From assembly GCA_019456255.1 (NCBI GenBank), contig VRUG01000005.1, positions 62,001-126,000 on the forward strand: 64,000 nucleotides of DNA, read 5' to 3'. Positions within the stretch are counted from its first letter, which is position 1; each line of letters opens with the position of its first letter. A model generated the notes under the pieces. That model searched no databases. It saw only the letters and a program-made list of their open reading frames with translations, and was not told where the DNA came from. Shown one piece after another: positions 41,885 through 51,318 of the stretch. The DNA is from Planctomycetota bacterium. Lineage in GTDB: Bacteria > Planctomycetota > Phycisphaerae > Sedimentisphaerales > Anaerobacaceae. A program made the position numbers and the translations under genes.

Positions 41885-42844
41885 ATGAGTATCGATTATC
41901 TAAGAATTTCTGTTACGGACAGATGTAATCTTCGGTGCGTTTACTGCAATCCGCTTGGCGAGAGCGGATTTATAAACCACGATGAGATATTGAAGTTCGA
42001 GGAGATCCATCGCATTGTCAGGCTCTTGGCGGGGCGAGGTATCAGGAAGGTTCGTTTGACCGGCGGTGAGCCTTTGATAAGGAAAAATGTCACCGAGCTT
42101 GTTAAGAAGTTGGCATCTGTCGAGGGGATAGATGAGTTGGCACTTACGACGAACGGTATACTTCTTGGTGAGATGGCAGCGGAGTTGAAAGATGCCGGCC
42201 TTGACCGTGTCAATATTAGTATTGATTCAGTTGGCAGGGACAATTACAAAGATATTACGGGATTTGATTTTCTGGAAAAAGCGACAGAGGGGCTGCACAA
42301 GGCTTTAGAGGTTGGTTTGGGGCCTGTTAAGCTAAACAGCGTCATCATAAAAGGTGTCAACGACAGTGCTGAGCAGATTTTGTTACTGGCGGGTATGAGC
42401 CTTAAGCTGCCGGTTACAGTTAGATTTATAGAGTATTATCCGACGGGTAATAATACCAGGCCTGCGGGGGACTATGTGCCGAATGGCGAAATCAAAAAGA
42501 TTATCGAAGGAAAATTTGGTCAGCTTGGCAATATTATCAATGGTAAATCTGATGGGCCCGCGTCGTCTTTTAAGATAGAAGGTTCTGCTGGCAGTATTGG
42601 TTTTATAAGCGGAAGGAGTTCGGTGTTTTGCGAGACGTGCAATCGGCTTCGCCTGACGAGTGACGGTAAGATAATGCCTTGTCTATATTCTTCTCAGCAG
42701 TATGATTTGAAAAAACTTATAAGGTATGAGGCGACGGATGATGAGCTGCTTGAATATTTCAAAATGATATTAGATAAAAAAAGCGAATATACAAAATTGA
42801 CTTCAACTTCATCAGATTTTTTGATGCAGGATATCGGAGGTTAA
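41885..42844 (+). CDS. moaA: GTP 3',8-cyclase
   Basis: 319 residues. Radical-SAM CxxxCxxC is at DRCNLRCVYCNP, the C-terminal second [4Fe-4S] site at FCETCNRLRLTSDGKIMPCLYS, and RLTGGEPLIRKN binds SAM. It carries out the first step of molybdopterin synthesis with MoaC, whose gene begins immediately after the stop. The canonical C-terminal GG tail of MoaA is present as DIGG. Confidence 0.96.
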   Translation: MSIDYLRISVTDRCNLRCVYCNPLGESGFINHDEILKFEEIHRIVRLLAGRGIRKVRLTGGEPLIRKNVTELVKKLASVEGIDELALTTNGILLGEMAAELKDAGLDRVNISIDSVGRDNYKDITGFDFLEKATEGLHKALEVGLGPVKLNSVIIKGVNDSAEQILLLAGMSLKLPVTVRFIEYYPTGNNTRPAGDYVPNGEIKKIIEGKFGQLGNIINGKSDGPASSFKIEGSAGSIGFISGRSSVFCETCNRLRLTSDGKIMPCLYSSQQYDLKKLIRYEATDDELLEYFKMILDKKSEYTKLTSTSSDFLMQDIGG

Positions 42845-43306
42845 GTGCTAATGGAAGACCCGAAGGGTATGGTAGATGTCAGCGGTAAGGAAGTAACTGT
42901 GCGGACGGCGAAGGCGGTTGGATGTATAGTTGTCGGCGGGGAGGGGTTTGCAGCGGTCAAGGAAGGTACGTGCAAAAAAGGGGATGTGCTCGCTACGGCG
43001 AAAGTTGCAGCGGTAGCGGCGGTCAAATCCACGCCTTCGATAATTCCGTTTTGTCACACGATATTGATTGAAGGGGTTGAAGTTGATTTTGAACTTAATG
43101 AAAAAGAAAAGTCTATAGCTGTCAGCGTGACGGTCAAATCGTCGGGTAAGACCGGTGTCGAGATGGAGGCAATCACGGCGGTTTCGGTTGGGTGCCTGAC
43201 GATTTATGATATGCTGAAATATATCGGTAAGGGCATGACAATAAGCGAGGTTAAACTACTCGAAAAGACAGGGGGTAAAAGTGGCGATTACAAAAGGTGC
43301 GATTAA
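42845..43306 (+). CDS. moaC: Cyclic pyranopterin monophosphate synthase
   Basis: 153 residues, GTG start at 42845 (or ATG at 42851). Motifs GMVDVSGKEVTVRTAKAVG, AAVKSTPSIIPFCHTILIEGVEVDF and TGVEMEAITAVSVGCLTIYDMLK contain the catalytic Lys, His and Glu of MoaC. It converts the MoaA product to cPMP. The 3' end overlaps the MOSC gene by 26 bp. Confidence 0.96.
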   Translation: MLMEDPKGMVDVSGKEVTVRTAKAVGCIVVGGEGFAAVKEGTCKKGDVLATAKVAAVAAVKSTPSIIPFCHTILIEGVEVDFELNEKEKSIAVSVTVKSSGKTGVEMEAITAVSVGCLTIYDMLKYIGKGMTISEVKLLEKTGGKSGDYKRCD

Positions 43307-43736
43307 GGCGATATCGATTTCGCAAAAGCGAGGGACGCAAAAGACGAATGTGCCCAAGGCCCATGTAGAGGTCGATTTCGGCATTAAAGGGGATGCTCAC
43401 GCGGGTAATTGGCACAGACAAATAAGCTTGCTGGCGGTCGAATCAATTGATAAGATGATTGCCAAAGGCGCGAAAGTTGTGCCGGGTAATTTTGCGGAGA
43501 ACATAACCACTGAGGGTATTGACTTGCTTGGATTATCTCTCGGCAGTAAGCTGAAACTCGGCAGTGACGCTGAACTTGAAGTGACGCAGTTTGGGAAAGA
43601 ATGTCATAATAAGTGTGAGATTTATGAGCAGGTTGGTGATTGCATTATGCCTCGGGAAGGTATTTTTGCGAAGGTTATCAGGGACGGCGAAATAAATGTT
43701 GGTGACATTATCGAGATAATTGAAGAAGATGATTAA
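43281..43736 (+). CDS. MOSC-domain protein
   Basis: 151 residues, GTG start. The beta-barrel MOSC fold is shown by VDFGIKGDAHAGNWHRQISLLAVES, PGNFAENITTEGIDL and LEVTQFGKECHNKCEIYEQVGDCIMPREGIFAKVIRDG. The conserved Cys in FGKECHNKC may bind sulfur or cofactor. Stand-alone MOSC proteins of this size are usual among anaerobes in moa operons; their exact substrate is unknown. It overlaps moaC and mogA, so translation is coupled. Confidence 0.9.
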   Translation: MAITKGAIKAISISQKRGTQKTNVPKAHVEVDFGIKGDAHAGNWHRQISLLAVESIDKMIAKGAKVVPGNFAENITTEGIDLLGLSLGSKLKLGSDAELEVTQFGKECHNKCEIYEQVGDCIMPREGIFAKVIRDGEINVGDIIEIIEEDD

Positions 43737-44208
43737 AGCGGCGATACTGACAATCAGTGACAGTTGTGCAGTTGGTAAGCGAGAAGATATTAGCGGACAC
43801 ACTATCGAGGAGATACTAACGGGTCATGAATTTCAACTCAGAAAGAAACGTGTCGTTCCCGACAGTCACGAAGCAATCGTTAAAGAGCTGAAATATTTTT
43901 CTGACAAAACAGATGTCGATGTTGTATTCACTACGGGCGGAACCGGGCTTGGTCCCCGCGATGTCACGCCCGAAGCAACGAAATCAGTATGCAAACGAAT
44001 GGTTCCGGGTCTGGCAGAGATGATGAGAACCGAAAGTCTTAAAAAGACTCCTAATGCGATGCTGTCAAGGTCGGTGGCAGGTATAAGGCATAAAACATTG
44101 ATAATTAATTTGCCTGGCAGTCCCAAGGCGGTTAAGGAGTGCCTGGAAATAGTTTTGCCTGTTCTGCCTCATGCGGTAGATATGATGCACGGCGGGGGCC
44201 ACAAATAA
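43729..44208 (+). CDS. mogA: Molybdopterin adenylyltransferase (MogA/MoaB)
   Basis: 159 residues from the ATG at 43729, which has GAAGAAG upstream and overlaps the MOSC gene by 8 bp. Motifs: ILTISDSCAVGKREDISG, VVFTTGGTGLGPRDVTPEAT, and LIINLPGSPKAVKECLEIVLPVLPHAVDMMHGG. It adenylates molybdopterin before MoeA. Whether it is MogA or MoaB by orthology cannot be decided by eye. Confidence 0.93.
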   Translation: MIKAAILTISDSCAVGKREDISGHTIEEILTGHEFQLRKKRVVPDSHEAIVKELKYFSDKTDVDVVFTTGGTGLGPRDVTPEATKSVCKRMVPGLAEMMRTESLKKTPNAMLSRSVAGIRHKTLIINLPGSPKAVKECLEIVLPVLPHAVDMMHGGGHK

Positions 44209-44223
44209 CGGGTTAGGAGTAAA

Positions 44224-44757
44224 ATGATTCTACTATCAAACTTATCGAAACTGTTCTTTTCATTTTTTAAGATAGGTTTGTTTGCTGTCGGCGGGGCGTA
44301 TTCATTTATTCCCATAACTGAAAGGGAGGTGGTGCAATACCAGCATTGGCTTGATAAGCAGGAATTTCTTGAAATAGTCGGTGTTGTGCGGATTTTTCCG
44401 GGTGCGATATCCATAAAGTTTGCTACTTACACGGGTTATAAGGTAGCAGGTATTCCTGGCGCGGTAGTTGCCAATTTGGGCAATCTTCTTGCTCCGGTAC
44501 TAATATTGTTATTGGCGAGCTATCTTTATTCCAAATATAAGGACCTTTCTGCGGTAAAATCGGCGTTTACTATGGTTCAATATGCGGTTTTTGCAATGAT
44601 TATCGCTGTTGCGCTGCAGTTGGTTGACAAGAAGCATGTTTTTGAGCCTAAACATATAATTGTAATAATTGCCTCATTTTTGCTATTTTTTCTGACTCGG
44701 ATTCACCCCGCTTTTATTATCCTTGGCGCCGGCATGCTTGGTATAATTCTTAGATGA
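44224..44757 (+). CDS. Half-size CHR-family (chromate/anion) transporter
   Basis: 177 residues, one CHR domain: FFKIGLFAVGGAYSFIPITEREVV, FPGAISIKFATYTGYKVAGIPGAVVANLGNLLAPVLILLL, then two to three further membrane segments. Full-length ChrA is a fusion of two such halves, and half-size forms usually come as adjacent pairs; only one is found here. Family members move chromate, and sulfate is a known competitor. At the end of a sulfate and molybdenum-cofactor operon it may transport sulfate, sulfite, molybdate or tungstate. That is inference from position. Confidence 0.85.
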   Translation: MILLSNLSKLFFSFFKIGLFAVGGAYSFIPITEREVVQYQHWLDKQEFLEIVGVVRIFPGAISIKFATYTGYKVAGIPGAVVANLGNLLAPVLILLLASYLYSKYKDLSAVKSAFTMVQYAVFAMIIAVALQLVDKKHVFEPKHIIVIIASFLLFFLTRIHPAFIILGAGMLGIILR

Positions 44758-45103
44758 ATTCCCTGCCGTCCGATAAAGCACGGTGTTTTTAGGCTGTTAG
44801 AAAAAACCCCTTGATTTTCCCGTATTTTTTTCGTTTTTTTCTTGAGTTTTGCCGACATGTCGTTAGTTTGTTACAAAATCGCAGGTATTGCCCTGTGGTT
44901 AGATAGGAGATATACGGTAGAAGCTTAGAGAAAGACTAATGCTTTAAAAATGACTTTGCCGATGTCTATGTATACAAAATAGTGTTTGAAAAACGGAGTG
45001 GGTGTGGACGGATATAAGGTTCGTCTTGAAAGTGTTGTTGATAACGATTTGAAAATTAGTCAAAACGAATATTACAGCAATAGTTTAGAAAGGAGTCTGT
45101 AAA
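44758..45103. other. Intergenic region before the porin
   Basis: 346 bp. No gene of normal size and no strong promoter seen. A 32-codon frame from a GTG at 45004 to the TAA at 45100-45102 reads right up to the porin start with CGGAG upstream; it is only a weak leader-peptide candidate. Confidence 0.4.
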
Positions 45104-46498
45104 ATGGATGTAAGAAGCAAGTGTAAGTTGAGTAAGTTGTTAATTGTGGTAGCGATAGTTGGGTTGTTGACCCCGGTTGCGGTTTTCGCCGATGCTGCTG
45201 CAGACGCAGCTTATGAAGCGCGGATCAGAAAGCTTGAAGGTCAGGTTCGTTCGCTTTTTAACGAAATGGCTAAGCTTAAAGCTGACCGAGCGAAACAACC
45301 AGCGGCTCCGGCAGCTCCGGCAGTTGACCAGGAACAGGTTGCCCGCATGGTCGCCAAAGCAATCGCCGAAAGCGATGTAGCACCAGGTGACGTCCCGCAA
45401 TGGGTCAAAAAGATGCGGTGGTCCGGCGATTTCAGGTACAGGCACGAAAGCTTGAATGCTAATGAACTCGAAGGCGACAACTTGCTTAATGAGCGTCGGA
45501 GGAATCGTATCCGAGCAAGGCTGCAGTTAGACGTGAAAGTAGATAAAGAGTGGGATGCTGTATTTAGAATTGCCAGCGGCAGCAGTGAAACTCCGACATC
45601 GACCAATCAGACACTTGGTGAATCCTCCAGCTCCGGTGAGGCTTTCAGCAGCAAGCAACTCTGGCTTGATTTGGCTTATGCTATCTGGCATCCAGACGCT
45701 TACCCAGACTTTCGTTTGACAATGGGTAAAATAAAGAATCCATTCTATCGTGTGGGTAAGAATGAGCTTATATGGGATAGTGATGTTAATCCTGAAGGTG
45801 GTGCTTTCAGTTACAAGAAGAATTTGGATGGTTCCACTGTAGCGTCTCTTGTTGGTGGTGCCTTTTGGCTAGTAGAACGCAGTATCGATGCAGATGCCGG
45901 CTATTTTGGTATCCAGGGAAAGTTGAAACGCAAATTTAGTAATGGCAGTCATCTGCTTGGTGGAGTCAGCTACTATGATATTGGTAACATTCACAGTAAT
46001 GCAGCACTTGGAACCGTTACATTTCAGGGCAACTCTGTCAAAACCGTTGCAGGTGCCCCTGCATATAGGTATGATTATGATTTAGTCGAGTTCTTCGGTG
46101 AATATGGTTTCAGATGTGGACCAATGCCTGTGGCCCTTTTCGCTAATTACATTGAAAACACTGTTGCAGCGGGAAGTGCCAATACCGCTTATTTCTTTGG
46201 TGTCCAGCTCAACAAGGCCAAAGCTCCGGGTTCATGGCAGTTCAAGGCCAGTTACCGTGACGTGCAATCTGATGCAGTCTTTGGAGGCTTAAGTGACTCT
46301 GACTTTATTGATGGCGGCACCGGCGGCAAGGGCTGGGAACTTGCTTATAAGTACCAAATGACCAAGAACATTAATTGTGCCCTTACATACTTTATCGACG
46401 TAAGGGACAGAAGATTGCTTAGTTCCGAAACCAGCGGCGGTAGCGGAAGCCAGTACTTTAATCGCTTACAAGCAGACTTGGTTTTCAAGTTTAAATAA
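45104..46498 (+). CDS. Outer-membrane porin with coiled-coil N-terminus
   Basis: 464 residues. A signal peptide (residues about 1-30, ending VFADAAADA) is followed by a short coiled coil (ARIRKLEGQVRSLFNEMAKLKADRA) and a Pro/Ala linker. From about residue 108 come many alternating aromatic/polar strands, ending in a C-terminal LVFKFK typical of beta-barrels. MRWSGDFRYRHESLNANE marks the start of the barrel. This is the 'putative porin' architecture seen in planctomycetes and delta-proteobacteria; the solute is unknown. AAAGGAG precedes the ATG by 7 bases. Confidence 0.88.
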   Translation: MDVRSKCKLSKLLIVVAIVGLLTPVAVFADAAADAAYEARIRKLEGQVRSLFNEMAKLKADRAKQPAAPAAPAVDQEQVARMVAKAIAESDVAPGDVPQWVKKMRWSGDFRYRHESLNANELEGDNLLNERRRNRIRARLQLDVKVDKEWDAVFRIASGSSETPTSTNQTLGESSSSGEAFSSKQLWLDLAYAIWHPDAYPDFRLTMGKIKNPFYRVGKNELIWDSDVNPEGGAFSYKKNLDGSTVASLVGGAFWLVERSIDADAGYFGIQGKLKRKFSNGSHLLGGVSYYDIGNIHSNAALGTVTFQGNSVKTVAGAPAYRYDYDLVEFFGEYGFRCGPMPVALFANYIENTVAAGSANTAYFFGVQLNKAKAPGSWQFKASYRDVQSDAVFGGLSDSDFIDGGTGGKGWELAYKYQMTKNINCALTYFIDVRDRRLLSSETSGGSGSQYFNRLQADLVFKFK

Positions 46499-46507
46499 CA
46501 GATTGAT

Positions 46508-46528
46508 AATATTCCTTTAAGGAATATT
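46508..46528. repeat. 10-bp palindrome after the porin stop
   Basis: AATATTCCTT, one base, AAGGAATATT. A perfect hairpin just downstream of the porin, in front of the stronger terminator; perhaps an mRNA-stabilising structure. Confidence 0.6.
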
Positions 46529-46546
46529 GGAAATTGTTTTTCAAAG

Positions 46547-46580
46547 GCAAGTTCGCAGATTTTTGCGGGCTTGCTTTTTT
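46547..46580 (+). terminator. Rho-independent terminator of the porin gene
   Basis: Stem GCAAGTTCGCA/TGCGGGCTTGC (11 pairs, two of them G-T) with a 6-base loop, followed directly by six T. Confidence 0.85.
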
Positions 46581-46641
46581 ATTTGCTTTAATGTAAGCTA
46601 AATGTGCTTATAGGTTAACAAATAGTAGAAGGGATAATAAT

Positions 46642-47529
46642 ATGGCGGATACAGATTCAGTGAAGGACGCGAAACAGTTTTACCAGGATGTTCCGATGGA
46701 GACACCGGGATTTTTCCTTAAGGGCAGCGGTTCGTTGGATTGGGGGATGAAGAATCGTTTGTCACGTATATTTAATCCTGAGACGGGACGAACGTTGATG
46801 CTGGCAATCGACCACGGTTATTTTCAGGGCCCGACAACGGGACTCGAGAGAATAGACCTTAACATCGTTCCCTTGATGCCTTATGCGGATGCTATTATGC
46901 TGACTCGCGGGATTTTGCGAACGACGGTGCCTGCGAGTCTGACAAAGCCGATAGTAATGCGCTGCAGCGGCGGGCCCAGTATTCTCAAGGAGCTTTCCGA
47001 TGAACATCTGGCGGTTGATATCGAAGATGCGATTCGGATGAATGTTTCAGCGATAACGCTTCAGGTATTTATTGGCGGTGAATTTGAAAGCCGTTCGATT
47101 CATAATATGACGCGACTTGTTGACATGGGATTGCGGTACGGTATTCCGACGATGGCAGTAACTGCTGTTGGCAAAGATATGAAACGTGACGCGAGATACT
47201 TTAGGCTCGCCTGTCGGATGTGCGCCGAGCTTGGCGTTCAGATCGTCAAAACTTATTACGTCCCTGATGGTTTCGATACGATAACAGCTTCATGTCCGGT
47301 GCCGATAGTTATGGCAGGGGGCAAAAAGATTCCTGAATTAGATGCTCTGACGATGGCCTACAATGCCGTCCAGGAGGGAGCTTCGGGAGTTGATATGGGT
47401 CGTAACATTTTCCAGTCCGATGCGCCGAAAGCTATGATGCAGGCGGTACACAAGATCGTTCACAATGATGTCAAGCCGGCAGAGGCTTATGAATTGTACC
47501 AGAGTCTCAAAGAACAAGAGGCGAAATAA
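46642..47529 (+). CDS. LsrF/DhnA-type class I aldolase
   Basis: 295 residues. TIM-barrel with [64 protein letters not shown] and [14 protein letters not shown]. The Schiff-base lysine is in VKTYY. It is close to LsrF (autoinducer-2 phosphate processing) and DhnA fructose-bisphosphate aldolases. It is followed after 2 bp by a dehydrogenase, which suggests a dedicated sugar-breakdown unit rather than AI-2 degradation; no lsr transporter is present. Confidence 0.85.
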   Translation: MADTDSVKDAKQFYQDVPMETPGFFLKGSGSLDWGMKNRLSRIFNPETGRTLMLAIDHGYFQGPTTGLERIDLNIVPLMPYADAIMLTRGILRTTVPASLTKPIVMRCSGGPSILKELSDEHLAVDIEDAIRMNVSAITLQVFIGGEFESRSIHNMTRLVDMGLRYGIPTMAVTAVGKDMKRDARYFRLACRMCAELGVQIVKTYYVPDGFDTITASCPVPIVMAGGKKIPELDALTMAYNAVQEGASGVDMGRNIFQSDAPKAMMQAVHKIVHNDVKPAEAYELYQSLKEQEAK

Positions 47530-47531
47530 AA

Positions 47532-48686
47532 ATGTCGTCAGAATCTAAAAAGCTTACGCAAGTGACATCTGTTGTCCGGGGGCTTTTATCGCAGCCTACC
47601 GATGACGCGGATAATCCTTTTGAGCATATTATTCTCAGAACACTTTCAAGCGGCGAAGCTGTTAGTTTTGCGTCGTCGGCTAAAAATGCTGACGCCGGTC
47701 AATATCCTGAGCCTTTAGTTAAGAGTGACAATCCGCCGCTTTTTTTAAGTGATACTGAGTCTGACAAATTGCGGGACAGCATTTCAAAATATGCTAAGCA
47801 GTACAAAGATAATCCTTCAATTGTATGCCTTAAGGATTTGGGAATACTTTATGTCGAGCAAAGCGAAAGCGATTCTACTTTGCCGCTTAAGAACAAAGTT
47901 GCGGTCGTGACCGGAGCAGCTGGTGCGATTGGTTATGGAATTTGTCAGGGTTTGCTTGAGAGTGGTTGCAGGGTGGCTGCTACTGACCTTGCAGGCAAGA
48001 AACTCGATGATTTTGGTGCAGAGCTTGATAAGAGTTGGCCCGGACGTGTTATATCGCCTGCGATTGATGTTACTGATGAAGATTCTATTAGCAGAGGTTT
48101 TGAAACGATTATTGAGACGTGGGGCGGGATTGATATTTTGGTTGTCAATGCCGGTATCCCAATGGTGTCGCACTTGATAGATATGGATATTGAGACGTTT
48201 AGGAAATTGGAAAAGGTAAATATCGAGGGCGCGATGCTGACACTTTCGGCAATTGGGCGTCACTTTATCAGCCAGGGTATTGGCGGGGACGTTATTGTTA
48301 TATCGACGAAAAATGTTCCAAGCCCCGGAGCCGGGTTTGGCGGTTACAGCGCGACAAAGGCAGCATGTCATCAGCTTGGACGTATCGCAAGTTTGGAACT
48401 GGCACAGTATGGAGTACGCGTTAATATGGTTGCGCCGGACGCGGTATTTGAGCAGGGCAAATATAAATCCGGTTTGTGGCAGGAGATTGGTCCTGACAGG
48501 ATGAAGGCCCGCGGACTCGATGAGAAACAATTGCAGGAGTACTACCAAAACAGAAATTTGTTGAAGGCCAAAGTTACGGGCAGGCATGTCGCGAATGCGG
48601 TATTGTTTTTTGCTACTCGTCAAACACCCACGACCGGTGCGACGATTCCAGTTGACGGCGGATTGCCGGACGCCACGCCTCGATAG
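47532..48686 (+). CDS. Short-chain dehydrogenase with N-terminal remnant of an aldolase/dehydrogenase
   Basis: 384 residues. Residues 1 to about 120 have no complete domain but resemble the linker and tail of the aldolase part of bifunctional RhaD-like aldolase/alcohol dehydrogenases. From about residue 122 a full SDR domain follows: VAVVTGAAGAIGYGI, a catalytic YSATK (Tyr-x-x-x-Lys), and a C-terminal TTGATIPVDGGLPD. It should oxidise or reduce a sugar-derived alcohol using NAD(P). Paired with the LsrF-like aldolase gene. Confidence 0.85.
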   Translation: MSSESKKLTQVTSVVRGLLSQPTDDADNPFEHIILRTLSSGEAVSFASSAKNADAGQYPEPLVKSDNPPLFLSDTESDKLRDSISKYAKQYKDNPSIVCLKDLGILYVEQSESDSTLPLKNKVAVVTGAAGAIGYGICQGLLESGCRVAATDLAGKKLDDFGAELDKSWPGRVISPAIDVTDEDSISRGFETIIETWGGIDILVVNAGIPMVSHLIDMDIETFRKLEKVNIEGAMLTLSAIGRHFISQGIGGDVIVISTKNVPSPGAGFGGYSATKAACHQLGRIASLELAQYGVRVNMVAPDAVFEQGKYKSGLWQEIGPDRMKARGLDEKQLQEYYQNRNLLKAKVTGRHVANAVLFFATRQTPTTGATIPVDGGLPDATPR

Positions 48687-48744
48687 AATCGTTCTCGCAA
48701 AATTAGCGGGCGCATTTCGCAAAAAGATTAGGGGGGTAGAGAAA

Positions 48745-48817
<73 letters not shown>

Positions 48818-48925
48818 TGAGGAAGCTGATTCTATCATAGAACGATAGTTTTCGCAAATAGATTTTCCTGTGATTCTTTTGTTACTAAACCGGCGGGTAT
48901 TTGTGTAATTGGGGTCTGAAGAAAG

Positions 48926-48954
48926 TTGTATTTTGCGGATTTAGTGCTTATATT
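48926..48954 (+). promoter_or_regulatory. Candidate promoter of the hyp operon
   Basis: TTGTAT (48926-48931), 17 bp, TATATT (48949-48954), about 62 bp before hypF. Confidence 0.4.
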
Positions 48955-49015
48955 AGCAGGCGGATATTTCCGACATAGAGGCAGGGGTTGGATTATTAAT
49001 TAGGTAAAAGCTGTT

Positions 49016-51307
49016 TTGATTAAACGAGAGAAAATATTTATTACGGGGCGTGTGCAGGGGGTGGGGTTTCGTCCAGCTGTCTACAGGATAGCAAAGTCAC
49101 TGGGGCTCACCGGTTTTGTGTATAACGATACAAAAGGGGTGACAATCGAGCTGCAAGGCGAGCAGGGCAAGTGTGAGGAGTTTTTAATGCGTTTGAAATC
49201 AGATGACAAGCCGCCACTAGCAGAAATTAAATCCTGTGAGGTGACTGAGGTCTCGGTAGTCGAGGCGCAAGAAGAATTTCGTATTGAAGCGAGTGACTTA
49301 GCGGGCAGTGCGGTTTCGCAGGTGACAGCTGACATGGTTGTCTGCGGCGATTGTCTCGCTGAGATGGCTGATGAAAATAATTTCAGGTATAAGTATCCGT
49401 TTATAAATTGCACGAACTGCGGTCCGAGATATTCGATAGTCAAGCGCATTCCTTATGACCGTTGTAATACAACGATGTCGAAATTCGAGATGTGCGAAAA
49501 TTGTGCAGCTCAATATTTGGATGTGAATGACCGCCGCTTTCACGCTCAGCCTGTGGCGTGCGGTAAGTGCGGGCCTAAAGTTTGGCTGACAGATGGCGGG
49601 GGACAGATAATCGACGAGCAAAGTGACAGTGCCATTGCTAAGACCGCAGAGTTATTAAAGGATGGGAAGATTGCGGCGATAAAGGGGGTCGGCGGATTTC
49701 ATCTGGCGGTCGATGCGCTTAATGTAGATGCGGTCAAAAGGCTTAGGCAACGCAAGCAGCGAGACTACAAGCCTTTTGCGATGATGACCGACTCGATTGA
49801 AAAGATAAAAAGGTATGCGGTAGTTGACGAAGTTGCTGAGCAGCTTTTGAAAAGTCCGCAAAGCCCGATAGTTTTACTTGAGAAAAAAGGCGACACGGCA
49901 ATAGCGCCAGCAGTTGCCGAGGGTGTTAGTATGTTTGGCTTTATGCTTTGTTATGCTCCGCTTCATTTTTTACTTTTCGCTGAAGGCCGGGAAGTTTTGG
50001 TGATGACCAGCGGCAATATCTCAGATGAGTCCTTGATTTGCCATAATGAAAAGGCTTTGGAGAAATTGGGAGACGTTGCCGATGTGTTTTTGATGCATGA
50101 TAGAGATATTTACCGGCGTGTTGATGATTCGATAATCCATATTATCGACGGGCAGGCGGTATTTTTGAGGAGAAGTCGAGGGTATGTCCCGACTCCGATT
50201 TTGATGCAGCAGGAAACTGAGCGGGATGTATTGGCAACGGGCGGGGACCTGAAAAATACTTTTTGCCTGGCCAAAGGGAATCAGCTTATTTGCAGTGAGC
50301 ATATGGGCAACCTGGAAGATGCGGGAGTTTATCATCATTATGTAAACTCGATAGGGCATTTGAGTTTTTTGTTCGACTTCGAGCCTGAAAAGGTGGTGTG
50401 TGACTTGCATCCCGGTTATCTTTCCACTCAATACGCTAAAAAGGTTTCCCATGATGAAATGATTATGGTTCAACATCATTGGGCTCATATTGCGTCAGTT
50501 TTAGCCGAGCACGGTCTTGGGGGCCCGGTTATTGGTCTTGCGTGTGATGGCACGGGTTTTGGCAGCGACGGGGCTATATGGGGCTGTGAGTGCTTGATAG
50601 CGTCGCTGGAAAAGTTCGAAAGATTCGGGCATCTGGATTATTATCTTCTTGCCGGCGGTGATTTGGCGAGCAAGGAAGCTGTCCGGGGTGTCTTGGGGCT
50701 GTTGAAAAAGATTTATGGTGACAGTTTTAAGATAGAGGATTTTCACTGGTTGCTTGAGCGAATCGAGCCGGACAAAAGTAAAATTAAGGTTATCTTGGAA
50801 CAGCTTGAAAAAAAGGTTAATACCGTTGAGACGTCGAGTCTTGGCAGAGTTTTCGATGCTGTAGCAGCTATGATTGGGTTGGGTTCGTATAATCATTTTG
50901 AGGCCCAGTTGCCAATGGCTCTTGAGGCCATTATCCAAAGCGGTATAGAAGAACACTATGATTTTGCTATTAGTGACGGTGAGCCGGCGCGGATCAGTTT
51001 TGAAAAGATGGTCGCCCAGCTGATTGCTGATGTTCGGGATGGCGTGGCTGAGGGAATTATTTCAGCTAAGTTTCATAATTGTGTTGCGGCGGCATTGGTT
51101 CAAATGGCTGTCAGGGCAAGGCAAAGTTGCGGTTTGGACACTGTGGCGATTAGCGGCGGGGTGTTTTGTAATAGATATTTGACGAATCGGCTGATAAAGC
51201 TCTTGAAGAAAGAGGATTTTTGCGTATTATTTAACAGAGAGGTTCCTGCTAATGATGGGGGCGTATCAGTTGGACAAGCGGCGATAGTTGCGTATGTTAA
51301 GACTTGA
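49016..51307 (+). CDS. hypF: Hydrogenase maturation carbamoyltransferase
   Basis: 763 residues, TTG start. Order of domains: acylphosphatase (RVQGVGFRPAVYRIA), two zinc-finger repeats (CGDCLAEM ... CTNCGPRYS and CENCAAQYLD ... CGKCGPKVW), YrdC-like domain (KGVGGFHLAVDA), then the Kae1-like carbamoyltransferase with HHWAHIASVLAEHG, GLACDGTGFGSDGAIWG and AISGGVFCNRYL. HypF makes the carbamoyl group that becomes CN on the NiFe hydrogenase active site. First gene of hypFCDEAB. Confidence 0.97.
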   Translation: MIKREKIFITGRVQGVGFRPAVYRIAKSLGLTGFVYNDTKGVTIELQGEQGKCEEFLMRLKSDDKPPLAEIKSCEVTEVSVVEAQEEFRIEASDLAGSAVSQVTADMVVCGDCLAEMADENNFRYKYPFINCTNCGPRYSIVKRIPYDRCNTTMSKFEMCENCAAQYLDVNDRRFHAQPVACGKCGPKVWLTDGGGQIIDEQSDSAIAKTAELLKDGKIAAIKGVGGFHLAVDALNVDAVKRLRQRKQRDYKPFAMMTDSIEKIKRYAVVDEVAEQLLKSPQSPIVLLEKKGDTAIAPAVAEGVSMFGFMLCYAPLHFLLFAEGREVLVMTSGNISDESLICHNEKALEKLGDVADVFLMHDRDIYRRVDDSIIHIIDGQAVFLRRSRGYVPTPILMQQETERDVLATGGDLKNTFCLAKGNQLICSEHMGNLEDAGVYHHYVNSIGHLSFLFDFEPEKVVCDLHPGYLSTQYAKKVSHDEMIMVQHHWAHIASVLAEHGLGGPVIGLACDGTGFGSDGAIWGCECLIASLEKFERFGHLDYYLLAGGDLASKEAVRGVLGLLKKIYGDSFKIEDFHWLLERIEPDKSKIKVILEQLEKKVNTVETSSLGRVFDAVAAMIGLGSYNHFEAQLPMALEAIIQSGIEEHYDFAISDGEPARISFEKMVAQLIADVRDGVAEGIISAKFHNCVAAALVQMAVRARQSCGLDTVAISGGVFCNRYLTNRLIKLLKKEDFCVLFNREVPANDGGVSVGQAAIVAYVKT

Positions 51308-51318
51308 AAGGTTTTTAG

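Noticed and set aside
45004-45102. 32-codon leader frame just before the porin
   Set aside because: Short, GTG start, no sign of coding selection; kept only as a remark.
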